Below, piece by piece: positions 14,388 to 21,668 of a stretch of 49,182 nt of DNA (positions within the stretch are counted from its first letter, which is position 1; each line of letters opens with the position of its first letter). The stretch comes from Mogibacterium sp. (lineage in GTDB: Bacteria > Bacillota > Clostridia > Peptostreptococcales > Anaerovoracaceae), in the NCBI GenBank assembly GCA_017433975.1, contig JAFRGD010000034.1, positions 1 to 49,182 on the forward strand, given 5' to 3'. The position numbers were made by a program, and so were the translations under genes. The notes under the pieces were generated by a model, which was not told where the DNA came from, searched no databases, and saw only the letters and a program-made list of their open reading frames with translations.

Positions 14388-15650
14388 TCACTCCGCTGGT
14401 TCTTCCGTCGAAACACCGCCGATCACGTCCGTGGACGAGGCGGCTTCTTCCTCATCATAGTAATACTGGCTCAGATCAACCTCGTCGTTCATGACGGCGG
14501 TAATCAGATTGTGCGCCGTCTCAACGCTGTACTCGTCGTGCAGCATGATATACGCAACGCCCGCGGAATACGTGGCCTCGGTGGACCCCGGCCCCGTCAG
14601 GCTGTACGAATCGATCGACCACCCGCGCATGTAAAGCATCTGGTACTTGATGAGCGCCTTGATATCGTTCGGCGACATGTCGGTCTCCAGATAGTTCCTG
14701 AGGTTGCCGAGAATCGTATTATACCGCAGCAGAATCGTCGAGCTCTTCATCGTCTTGTCGAGGATGGCCTTAAAGACGAGCTGCTGGTTGCGGACGCGCT
14801 GGTGATCTCCCGTCGCGAAGGACTTGCGCTCTCTGGCAAACGCGAGCGCCTGCGCGCCGTCCAGATGGTTGACGCCTTCTACAAAATGGTATTCCACATG
14901 GTCGCCGCCGTAATCCGAATAAAAATCGTATTCTGAGACGACGTCCACGCCGTCGATCGCATCGACGTATTTGCGGACCGTATTGAAGTTCACTTTGACG
15001 TAATAGTCGATATGGATATCCAGCAGATCTTCGACCGACGACAACGTCATGTCGACGCCGTGGATACCGGTATGCGTCAGTTTGTCGGTGTAACCGGTCC
15101 CTACGACGTTGATCTTATAATCGCGCGGGATCGAGACCAGCAGGATCTTGTGCGTCTCCGGGTTGACCACGACCACCATGTTCACGTCAGACCGTCCCGG
15201 CTCGTCGATGGTACTCCACGAATCGATGCCGGTAATGTACAGAATGAACGGTTCCTCGACGATGCGGTCCTTGGTGCCCTCCATCTGGGAACGCTTGGTG
15301 ATGAACCCGAGGAAGGACATCGTATTCATCGCGTAAACGGTACCGAAGCCGTAAACCGCCATCAGAACGCAGCTAAGGGCGAGTGCGACAACTCTGACCC
15401 ACCGCCGCGCGGTCCGCTTGGCCAGCAGATAATAAATGAGTGCGCTGACCACGAACAGGACGATGAAAACACCAAGTAATATCTTGACCGGCAGCACGTC
15501 CAGCAGGAAAAGCACGATTTCAAAAACCAAAAGGAAGAGCAGATAGATCACTGCCCACGCCTTGCGGAATGTCCTTGTGAACTTGGAGTGTTTGCGCGGC
15601 GCTTCCGCCGCCGCATGCCGGCCCTCCCGGCTGGAAGTCTGGTCTTTCAA
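14388..15650 (-). CDS. LytR-CpsA-Psr (LCP) family polymer ligase
   Basis: LCP proteins attach teichoic acids or other phosphopolymers to peptidoglycan outside the cell. This 420-residue protein has a basic cytoplasmic N-terminus, hydrophobic segments at about 33-57, 58-72 and 80-100, then the LCP domain: YITGIDSW, SDVNMVVVVNPETHKILLVSIPRDY, LTHTGIHGVDMTLSSVEDLLDI, then INYYVKVNF-like IDYYVKVNF, GVDVVSEYDF and LAFARERKSFATGDHQRVRNQQ with the conserved arginines that bind the lipid pyrophosphate. Translation probably starts at TTG 15650, which has AGGTGG 7 nt upstream; no better ATG exists before the first membrane segment. It is the first gene after the operon promoter. Confidence 0.93.
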   Translation of the reverse strand: MKDQTSSREGRHAAAEAPRKHSKFTRTFRKAWAVIYLLFLLVFEIVLFLLDVLPVKILLGVFIVLFVVSALIYYLLAKRTARRWVRVVALALSCVLMAVYGFGTVYAMNTMSFLGFITKRSQMEGTKDRIVEEPFILYITGIDSWSTIDEPGRSDVNMVVVVNPETHKILLVSIPRDYKINVVGTGYTDKLTHTGIHGVDMTLSSVEDLLDIHIDYYVKVNFNTVRKYVDAIDGVDVVSEYDFYSDYGGDHVEYHFVEGVNHLDGAQALAFARERKSFATGDHQRVRNQQLVFKAILDKTMKSSTILLRYNTILGNLRNYLETDMSPNDIKALIKYQMLYMRGWSIDSYSLTGPGSTEATYSAGVAYIMLHDEYSVETAHNLITAVMNDEVDLSQYYYDEEEAASSTDVIGGVSTEEPAE

Positions 15651-15690
15651 ATGATATCCACCTTTGCAAAGTGCTTATGCATACCGAATT

Positions 15691-15719
15691 ATTATATCAT
15701 TATTCGTACCAATAATCAA
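15691..15719 (-). promoter_or_regulatory. Main promoter of the wall-polymer operon
   Basis: On the minus strand: TTGATT (15719-15714), 17-bp spacer, TATAAT (15696-15691), with TGA directly before the -10 making an extended -10. The -35 and most of the spacer lie inside the last codons of the GH25 gene. Transcription would start near 15684, about 34 nt before the LCP start codon. Confidence 0.8.
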
Positions 15720-17427
15720 GGTCTACGCGGCCGTCGATGCCGTCCACCCGGCCGTTCGACGTGTACTGCCAGCATTTATACGAACCGGTATAGGTACACG
15801 AGCTCGACCACTGCGCGACCCAGACCTGATACGGGAGCTGGCTCATGTCGAGTTTGTTGTTCAGCCAGTTCAGGTTCGCGTAAATCATCGGTGTATAACC
15901 GCGCTTCTTGATCTGCTCGCAGAAGCCCTTGACCGCCTGCGTCCGCTGCTTGACGGTCAGGTTATTGGTGCGGCCGTCCAGATACTCCGTATCGATGACG
16001 ACCGGGAGGTCCAGTTTGTACTGCCGGATCTGTTTATAAACAAAGTCCGCTTCTTCCACCCCTTCCTGATACGTCTTGGCCTGGGAGAAGAAGTACACGC
16101 CGACCTTGAGTCCGGCCGCCTTTGCGTTGGTGATGTTCCGTACATATTTGTTGTCCAGGACCAGTTTGCCCGAACTCGACCCGCGGAAACCGACGCGGAT
16201 GAACGCAAAATCGATGCCGTCCGCTTTGACTTTCTTCCAGTCGATATTGTCCTGCCAGGTGGAGACGTCGATTCCGTACTTAATATTCGTAACGCGGATC
16301 TGATACCTGGCCGTTCTGCCCGTCGCGCTCTTTGCCGTAATGTAGCACGTACCGACGCCGACCGCTTTGACCTTGCCGGTATCGGATACCGTGGCGACCT
16401 TGGCATTGCTCGTCGACCAGCGGATGGTCTTGTTCTTGGCGCGGACCGGGAACTTGATCTTGATCGTCTTGGTGCCGCCCTTGCTCAGCGTGGCGCTCTT
16501 TGATTTATCCTTAAATTCAGGCGTATAAACGTTCTGGCGGTAACTGTTGGACGTCACGCCGCCGACCCATGGGGTCGACTTTGACGTGATCCGGTACTGT
16601 CCGCCGACTTTTTTGTACCCGACGATGCGGTATCCATAGTATTCGTTCTTCTTTTTTGCGGTCTTGTCGATATAGCCGACCGATCCTTTGCTGACGGTCG
16701 CGATCTGATAATACCGCAGGCTGCTGCCGACCCTGCGGAGAATGATGTATCCGTCGATGTCCTTGGTGTTGACAGGCTTCTTCCAGGAGAGTTTGATCGA
16801 ATCCTTCGCACCGGTGAGCTCCAGTGCGGTCGGGATGCAGTTGGTTGCGAGCGGATCGTCGTATTGGACCTTGCTCTTGAACGTCATGTCGCTCCCGGAT
16901 ACCTTGAAGCGCATCGAAGTGCGGGAGTTGATCTTGAACGTCTGCGTGATCGATCCGGTATATCCGCTTCCCTCGACGGCCTTGATCGTAACGCGCGCCG
17001 TTCCGACCTTGACGTTGGAAGCGTACTTTACTGTATAATCCACGCCGTTCTTCAGCGTAACGTCACCCACTTTGACCGTGAGGCTGCTCTGCACGATCGC
17101 CTTGCCGGTGAACGTCTTGTTGGTGATTCCGGTGACTGTTGCCACGCCTTCGGCCGAGAGGTCGATGACCTCCGGTTCTGCGGGTTCCTCCGGAGTATCC
17201 GGCTCTTCCGGCTCCACTGGGTCTTCGGAAGTTGCGGGCTCTTCCGGCTCCATGGGGTCTTCCGATGTTTCGACCCCGGTCTCAGCCTCGCCGCCCTGCT
17301 CCTCGTCGCCGTCCACCGCATAGGCAGACGCGAAGGACGCGAGCACCAATACCAGCGTCAGCGTCAGGGCGAGCAATCGATTGAAAAAGATATGTGTTTT
17401 AACTCTCATATACGACGTTCGATTCAC
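15700..17427 (-). CDS. Secreted GH25 lysozyme with fn3-like and Big_2 modules
   Basis: An exported muramidase. Order: signal peptide (about 1-37, ending ASAYA), Pro/Glu-rich linker (41-87), a beta module with TGKAIVQ...GVDYTVKY...GYTGSI (105-168), an fn3-like module (198-285, containing GYIILRR and YGYRIVGYK), a Big_2 module (305-380, IRWSTSNAKVATVSDTGKV) and the GH25 domain (383-575). GH25 catalytic signs are GIDVSTWQ (Asp387), VVIDTEY (Asp479, Glu481), MIYANLNW, VWVAQW and the closing CWQYTSNGRVDGIDG. It cuts MurNAc-GlcNAc bonds in peptidoglycan. The frame opens at GTG 17427; ATG 17409 is an alternative start. Neither has a clear ribosome-binding site. Modules 100-380 are paralogous to those of the CHAP protein next door. 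Its end overlaps the wall-polymer promoter. Confidence 0.93.
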   Translation of the reverse strand: MNRTSYMRVKTHIFFNRLLALTLTLVLVLASFASAYAVDGDEEQGGEAETGVETSEDPMEPEEPATSEDPVEPEEPDTPEEPAEPEVIDLSAEGVATVTGITNKTFTGKAIVQSSLTVKVGDVTLKNGVDYTVKYASNVKVGTARVTIKAVEGSGYTGSITQTFKINSRTSMRFKVSGSDMTFKSKVQYDDPLATNCIPTALELTGAKDSIKLSWKKPVNTKDIDGYIILRRVGSSLRYYQIATVSKGSVGYIDKTAKKKNEYYGYRIVGYKKVGGQYRITSKSTPWVGGVTSNSYRQNVYTPEFKDKSKSATLSKGGTKTIKIKFPVRAKNKTIRWSTSNAKVATVSDTGKVKAVGVGTCYITAKSATGRTARYQIRVTNIKYGIDVSTWQDNIDWKKVKADGIDFAFIRVGFRGSSSGKLVLDNKYVRNITNAKAAGLKVGVYFFSQAKTYQEGVEEADFVYKQIRQYKLDLPVVIDTEYLDGRTNNLTVKQRTQAVKGFCEQIKKRGYTPMIYANLNWLNNKLDMSQLPYQVWVAQWSSSCTYTGSYKCWQYTSNGRVDGIDGRVDLDYWYE

Positions 17428-17451
17428 TTTTTTGAATAAATAGTTATAGAT

Positions 17452-17479
17452 ATAGTATTATACACCTTTTTTGTGTCAA
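17452..17479 (-). promoter_or_regulatory. Probable promoter of the GH25 gene
   Basis: A perfect TTGACA (17479-17474 on the minus strand) is followed after 16 bp by TACTAT (17457-17452). A perfect TATAAT (17462-17457) overlaps this -10 but lies only 11 bp from the TTGACA, so the exact -10 is uncertain. It is directly downstream of the CHAP gene terminator. Confidence 0.5.
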
Positions 17480-17493
17480 TTTGTAGTTTTTTC

Positions 17494-17532
17494 TAAAAAA
17501 ATGAGAGCGGGCGAAATCTTCGTCCCGCTCTC
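17494..17532 (-). terminator. Terminator of the CHAP protein gene
   Basis: Nine-bp arms GAGAGCGGG and CCCGCTCTC with a 12-nt loop are followed on the minus strand by AT and a run of seven T. It lies about 20 bp after the CHAP gene stop. Confidence 0.88.
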
Positions 17533-17550
17533 CCGTTCTATTGTCGCTTT

Positions 17551-19050
17551 TTATTTGATTCGCGCGTAGCCGCGGATGTATCCCCAGCCGACCGGAATCG
17601 TCCGCCGCTTGACCGTATTGCTGTAGTTCCCTTCGATTGTCGTAATCTTGCCGTCCTTGACCGACTCGACGATACCGATGTGGCAGCCCTCCGCGTTGTT
17701 CGGCTGTTGTGACATGTGCCAGCTGAACACGATGATATCGCCAGGCTTTGGCGTAATGGTCCCGTCCTCGATCCAGATCCCCTTTTCTTTGAAAATATTC
17801 ACATGACGCCACACGCCGCATTCGCGGCCGGTCTTGCCCGAGACGCCGGCCCGAATCGCGGCCGCCGTGACGCAGGCGTCGCACCACTGGTCGGTGTACT
17901 TCACTTTATAGCCGACCGGGAGCGGTTGGACCGAATTGTAGATGTCAATGATCGCCTTGTGCTTGCCGCCGGCCGTACCGAAGCCGACCCAGGTCTGCAT
18001 GACCGTGAGCATGTCCTTTGCCGTCCCGCCGTTCACTACTGTGAGCTTGAATGAGAACACTCTGCCGGTCGCGAGGCGCATGCTGATCGTCGTCGTTCCG
18101 GCTTTTTTTGCCGAGATCTTACCCGTGCTGTCGACCGTGGCGACGCTGGTGTTGCTCGACCGCCAGCGGATTCCTTTGTTATATCCGTTGCTGATCATGC
18201 TCGTCTTGGTTGTCGCGCTCGTACCCTTGCGAAGGGCGGAGACAGCCGCAGGGTTGGTCACTGTGACGGAGTAGACGTTTTTCTTGGTGCTCTTTGTCGT
18301 CACGGCACCGGCCCAGAACGTCGCCCCCGGCGTCACGTGGATGTACTTCCCGTCGTTCTTATATCCGAGGATGCTGTACTGATAGAAAGTATCCTTCTGA
18401 TTGGCCGTCGTGTCGGTGTACGTCGTTGCGTTCTTGCCGACCGTGGCGATCTGATACCAGCGGCTTTGTTTATTGATGCGGCGCACGATGATGTATCCGT
18501 CGATTCCGGTCAGGTTGGCCGCCTTGGTCCAGTTCAGTTTGATACTGCTCCTCTGGCCGGTGACCTTGAGGTTGCCGGCGTTGTTGTTCGCCTTGAGCGG
18601 AGCGTCGTAAAGGACGGCCTTTTTGAACGTGATGTCGATGCACGAGATCGTCCTGCGGGTCGACGTCCGCGAGGTGAGCTTGAACGTCTTTTTGATGGAC
18701 CCGGTATAATCCCCTTTTCCGGTGATCCGCATCGTCGCAGTACCGGCGTTGATATTGTTCTCGTAAGAGACAGTATAGTCTACTCCCTCCGTAAGGACGA
18801 CACCATCAACGGTAACTGTAATGTCCTGCTTGACTTCCTTGCCGGTGCATTTCTTGTTCACGATGCCCTGCACGTCGACGTCCACTGTCGACAGGTTGAC
18901 CTGCCCGGCCACTGCGACCTGCACGACCGCCTGCGCTTCGCCCTCCGCACCGGACAACGCCTGCGCTTTGACCGGCACAGCCAGCGTCAAAGCCAATGCC
19001 AGCACGAGTAATGCTGCCAGCCTTCCGATTCTTTGATTGTTCTTTTCCAT
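17551..19050 (-). CDS. Secreted CHAP-domain wall hydrolase with fn3-like and Big_2 modules
   Basis: A 499-residue exported protein. Order: signal peptide (1-31, ending KAQA), a beta module (57-128, TGKEVKQ...GVDYTVSY...DYTGSI), fn3-like module (160-245, GYIIVRR, YQIATVG), Big_2 module (262-340, IRWRSSNTSVATVDSTGKI) and a C-terminal CHAP peptidase/amidase domain (350-499). The likely catalytic residues are Cys390 in DQWCDAC, His457 in GCHIGIV, and Glu473 or Asn475 in IEGNYS; WIEDGTITPKPGDIIVF is typical of CHAP. CHAP enzymes cut peptide or amide bonds in peptidoglycan. GGAAAG precedes ATG 19050. It is flanked by terminators on both sides, so it is probably monocistronic. The N-terminal 300 residues are paralogous to the neighbouring GH25 protein. 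Confidence 0.88.
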   Translation of the reverse strand: MEKNNQRIGRLAALLVLALALTLAVPVKAQALSGAEGEAQAVVQVAVAGQVNLSTVDVDVQGIVNKKCTGKEVKQDITVTVDGVVLTEGVDYTVSYENNINAGTATMRITGKGDYTGSIKKTFKLTSRTSTRRTISCIDITFKKAVLYDAPLKANNNAGNLKVTGQRSSIKLNWTKAANLTGIDGYIIVRRINKQSRWYQIATVGKNATTYTDTTANQKDTFYQYSILGYKNDGKYIHVTPGATFWAGAVTTKSTKKNVYSVTVTNPAAVSALRKGTSATTKTSMISNGYNKGIRWRSSNTSVATVDSTGKISAKKAGTTTISMRLATGRVFSFKLTVVNGGTAKDMLTVMQTWVGFGTAGGKHKAIIDIYNSVQPLPVGYKVKYTDQWCDACVTAAAIRAGVSGKTGRECGVWRHVNIFKEKGIWIEDGTITPKPGDIIVFSWHMSQQPNNAEGCHIGIVESVKDGKITTIEGNYSNTVKRRTIPVGWGYIRGYARIK

Positions 19051-19097
19051 TGCTCTGTTCTTTCCGCGGTGGTGACGCCGCTTCCCGATATTCGCAC

Positions 19098-19125
19098 AGT
19101 TTACTCTAACATGCGTTGGTAAACT
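19098..19125 (-). promoter_or_regulatory. Inverted repeat in the CHAP gene promoter region
   Basis: Perfect 7-bp arms AGTTTAC / GTAAACT are 14 bp apart, about 50 bp upstream of the CHAP start. A possible promoter overlaps it on the minus strand: TTGAAA just upstream of the repeat and TGTTAGAGT within it (18-bp spacing). It may be an operator; the binding protein is unknown. Confidence 0.35.
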
Positions 19126-19154
19126 CTTTCAAGATTAACGGATAAAATTATCGC

Positions 19155-19195
19155 AAGAAAAAACCACTCGGAATGCGTTCAAATTCCAAGTGGTT
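19155..19195 (-). terminator. Terminator of hpf
   Basis: On the minus strand AACCACTTGGAAT pairs with ATTCCGAGTGGTT across a 7-nt loop with one G-T mismatch, then TTTTTTCTT. It follows the hpf stop by about 70 bp. Confidence 0.8.
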
Positions 19196-19262
19196 AGGTT
19201 TGTTACAAGATGTAGTATTGTGAGACTGTTACGACACTATTCGCCGTTCAGTCGTTTTTACT

Positions 19263-19799
19263 CTATCTGGTCGTCTCAATCAGACCGTACGCATCGCCTT
19301 TTCTCTTATAAACGACGTTGACGGATTCGGTATCCATGTCGAAGTAGACGAAGAAGTCGTGTCCGAGCATCTCCATCTGGAGAATCGCCTCCTCGTAGTT
19401 CATCGGGGTGAGTTCGAACTGTTTGCGCTTGACGACTTTGATGCCCTCGTCCGTGTCCTCGTCCTCATCGGCGCCCGGGATGAATTCGAATTTGAGGGCC
19501 TTGTTCTCTTTGTATCTGGTCTCGAGTTTGCCTTTGAATTTGGACATCTGGTTGGACAGCTTGTCGAGGATCATGTCGACCGCCTCGTACGCGTTGTCCG
19601 AAACCTCCTCAGCGCGGAAGATGGTCTGCTTGGTGTTGATGGTCGCCTCGATCTTGGTCGCCTCCTTGAAGCGGGAAACGATGACATTGGCGCTGACATC
19701 CTCCTGGAAGAATTTACCGAGCTTGTCGATTTTCTTCTCTATGGTCTCTTTGAGTCGGTCACTTAGCTTGTAGTCCTTTGCCGTTATTGTGATCTTCAT
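19263..19799 (-). CDS. hpf: Ribosome hibernation promoting factor, long form
   Basis: A 178-residue HPF. The N-terminal domain (1-100, MKITITAKDYKLSDRLKETIEKKIDKL, then ANVIVSRFKEATKIEATI) binds the 30S decoding centre; an acidic linker (109-118, GADEDEDTDE) joins the C-terminal dimerisation domain (120-178, VVKRKQFELTPMNYEEAILQMEMLGHDFFVYFD) that pairs two ribosomes into 100S particles. Its length fits the long form of Firmicutes. AGGAGG lies upstream of ATG 19799. It is monocistronic and divergent from gpmI, with a ~100-nt leader able to fold (separate entry). Confidence 0.95.
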   Translation of the reverse strand: MKITITAKDYKLSDRLKETIEKKIDKLGKFFQEDVSANVIVSRFKEATKIEATINTKQTIFRAEEVSDNAYEAVDMILDKLSNQMSKFKGKLETRYKENKALKFEFIPGADEDEDTDEGIKVVKRKQFELTPMNYEEAILQMEMLGHDFFVYFDMDTESVNVVYKRKGDAYGLIETTR

Positions 19800-19831
19800 A
19801 AGTCAAATCCTCCTATCATGTTGTGGTTGTC

Positions 19832-19893
19832 CGGAGCACGGTCATGATCGCTCCGCACCGCGGGCAGCCCCGGCAGACATCGCCGCCCTGCCC
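19832..19893 (-). promoter_or_regulatory. Structured 5' leader of hpf
   Basis: Between the hpf -10 box and its start codon the G+C-rich leader can form two hairpins: one at 19862-19893 with arms GGGCAG/CTGCCC and an inner CGGC/GCCG helix, and one at 19832-19855 with arms CGGAGC/GCTCCG. The ribosome-binding site lies just after the second. No known riboswitch class was recognised; a regulatory role is inference. Confidence 0.4.
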
Positions 19894-19905
19894 TTGGTTA
19901 ATATT

Positions 19906-19914
19906 ATTTTACCA
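19906..19914 (-). promoter_or_regulatory. Extended -10 promoter of hpf
   Basis: On the minus strand TGG-TAAAAT (TG motif plus -10) stands about 105 bp upstream of the hpf start. The -35 region is weak. It is back-to-back with the gpmI promoter 45 bp away. Confidence 0.5.
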
Positions 19915-19952
19915 CAATCACAGATAAAACTCGATGTTATTTTCGTGAAATG

Positions 19953-19961
19953 TGCTATAAT
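19953..19961 (+). promoter_or_regulatory. Extended -10 promoter of gpmI
   Basis: TGC-TATAAT gives a perfect -10 with TGn extension and no strong -35. Transcription would begin near 19968, leaving a ~32-nt leader with AGAAGGAG before ATG 20000. Confidence 0.7.
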
Positions 19962-19999
19962 GAGCGCGTATGAAGAAAAAGAAAGAAGGAGAACTACGA

Positions 20000-21562
20000 A
20001 TGTTACACAGACCAACAATGTTAATGATACTGGACGGCTTCGGAATCCGCGAGGAAGCGTATGGGAACGCGATCAAGGCGGCCAACACGCCAAACCTCGA
20101 CCGGATCTTCGCGCAGTATCCGTTTATGACCATAGAAGCGAGCGGGCTCGCCGTCGGCCTCCCGGAGGGCCAGATGGGTAACTCCGAAGTCGGCCACACC
20201 AACATCGGCGCCGGCAGAGTCATCTATCAGGACCTGCCAAAGATCACGCGCGCCGTGGAGGACGGGTCGTTCTTTGAGAACCCGGCCATGCTCGCCGCGA
20301 TGCGGAACGCCGCAGCCGGCCACACCCTGCACATCATGGGACTGATGTCGGACGGCGGCGTACACAGCCACCTCACGCATATCCTCGCGCTGCTCGACAT
20401 GGCAAAGCGGAACAACGTACAGGACGTCGTCGTACACTGCTATCTCGACGGCCGCGACGTGCCGCCGCAGAGCGCGATGCAATATCTCCGGCCGCTCGAG
20501 GAGCACATGGCCGAGCTGGGCGTCGGCCGGATCGGAGTGATTTCCGGCAGATTCTACGCCATGGACCGCGATAAGAGATGGGACCGCCTCGCGCTCGCGT
20601 ACAACGCCCTGACCAAAGGCGCGGCTGCAGCCATCAACAATCAGGCGGAAGCGACCGGCGCGACGCCGGCCGTCGTAAGGGCCTCCTCGGCGCAGGAAGC
20701 GATCGACCAGTCCTATGCCAAGGGCGAAGTCGACGAATTCGTCCTGCCGACCGTCATCAACAACGCGCCGATCAAGTCCGGCGACTCGGTCATCTTCGCG
20801 AACTTCCGTCCGGACCGCGCCCGCGAGATCACGCGCGCGCTGGTCGACCCGGACTTCGACGGCTTCGAGCGCGAAGTGCGCGTCTACGACCTCACCTATA
20901 TCTGCATGACCGAATACGACGCGACCATGCCGAACGTACAGCTCGCCTACCCGCCGGAGGTCGTCGAGCCGACCCTCGGCAGCCAGATCGCTTCGCTCGG
21001 ACTGACCCAGCTCCGCATCGCCGAGACTGAGAAATACGCGCACGTCACGTTCTTCTTCAACGGCGGCAAGGAAGCGCCTGAGGTCGGCGAGGACCGCATC
21101 CTCGTCCCGTCGCCAAAGGTCGCGACCTACGACCTCCAGCCGGAGATGAGCGCGCCGCTCGTCTGCGAAAAGGTCCTCGAAGCCATCGCCTCCGACAAGT
21201 ACGACATGATCATCCTGAACTTCGCAAACCCTGACATGGTCGGCCACACCGGCGTGTTCGCCGCCGCCGTCAGCGCCATCGAGACCCTCGACGGCCTGGT
21301 CGAGCAGATCGTCGAAGCGGTCCTCGCGAAGGACGGTCAGATCCTGCTCACCGCCGACCACGGCAACGCCGACGACATGATCGACAAGGACGGCAAGCCG
21401 ATCACCAAGCACTCGCTCTCCGTCGTCCCGCTCTGCCACATCGCGAACGAGCCGCGGCCGTTCAAGGCCACGACCGGCAAGCTCGCCGACATCGCACCGA
21501 CGATGCTCACCCTGATGGGCCTCCCGATCCCGGACGGCATGACCGGCGATGTCCTGGTATAA
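20000..21562 (+). CDS. gpmI: 2,3-bisphosphoglycerate-independent phosphoglycerate mutase
   Basis: A glycolytic/gluconeogenic enzyme interconverting 3- and 2-phosphoglycerate, Mn-dependent, alkaline-phosphatase fold. Motifs: MLMILDGFG (first metal Asp), MGNSEVGHTNIGAG with phospho-Ser62, SDGGVHSH, YLDGRDV, GRFYAMDRDKRWDR, ANFRPDRAREI, NFANPDMVGHTG and TADHGNADDM. The open frame begins 30 bp earlier, but AGAAGGAG directly precedes ATG 20000, which gives the family-typical start and 520 residues. It is one of only two plus-strand genes in the window and faces pckA across a shared terminator. Confidence 0.96.
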   Translation: MLHRPTMLMILDGFGIREEAYGNAIKAANTPNLDRIFAQYPFMTIEASGLAVGLPEGQMGNSEVGHTNIGAGRVIYQDLPKITRAVEDGSFFENPAMLAAMRNAAAGHTLHIMGLMSDGGVHSHLTHILALLDMAKRNNVQDVVVHCYLDGRDVPPQSAMQYLRPLEEHMAELGVGRIGVISGRFYAMDRDKRWDRLALAYNALTKGAAAAINNQAEATGATPAVVRASSAQEAIDQSYAKGEVDEFVLPTVINNAPIKSGDSVIFANFRPDRAREITRALVDPDFDGFEREVRVYDLTYICMTEYDATMPNVQLAYPPEVVEPTLGSQIASLGLTQLRIAETEKYAHVTFFFNGGKEAPEVGEDRILVPSPKVATYDLQPEMSAPLVCEKVLEAIASDKYDMIILNFANPDMVGHTGVFAAAVSAIETLDGLVEQIVEAVLAKDGQILLTADHGNADDMIDKDGKPITKHSLSVVPLCHIANEPRPFKATTGKLADIAPTMLTLMGLPIPDGMTGDVLV

Positions 21563-21582
21563 CTGAAAAAAACGAGTCATCG

Positions 21583-21616
21583 AAAAGGGCTTATCCCGAT
21601 GGATAAGCCCTTTTTT
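21583..21616. terminator. Bidirectional terminator between gpmI and pckA
   Basis: A perfect 14-bp stem (AAAAGGGCTTATCC / GGATAAGCCCTTTT) with a CGAT loop is flanked by A and T runs, so it can act on both the gpmI (+) and pckA (-) transcripts. Confidence 0.9.
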
Positions 21617-21668
21617 ATATGTTGCAGTAATATTTCGCCCGATACGCAGACGGTTCGTCAAGCCCGGC

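Noticed and set aside
20021..21661. 546-codon minus-strand frame opposite gpmI
   Set aside because: gpmI is unmistakable on the plus strand; the opposite frame shows composition typical of a codon shadow and no motifs.
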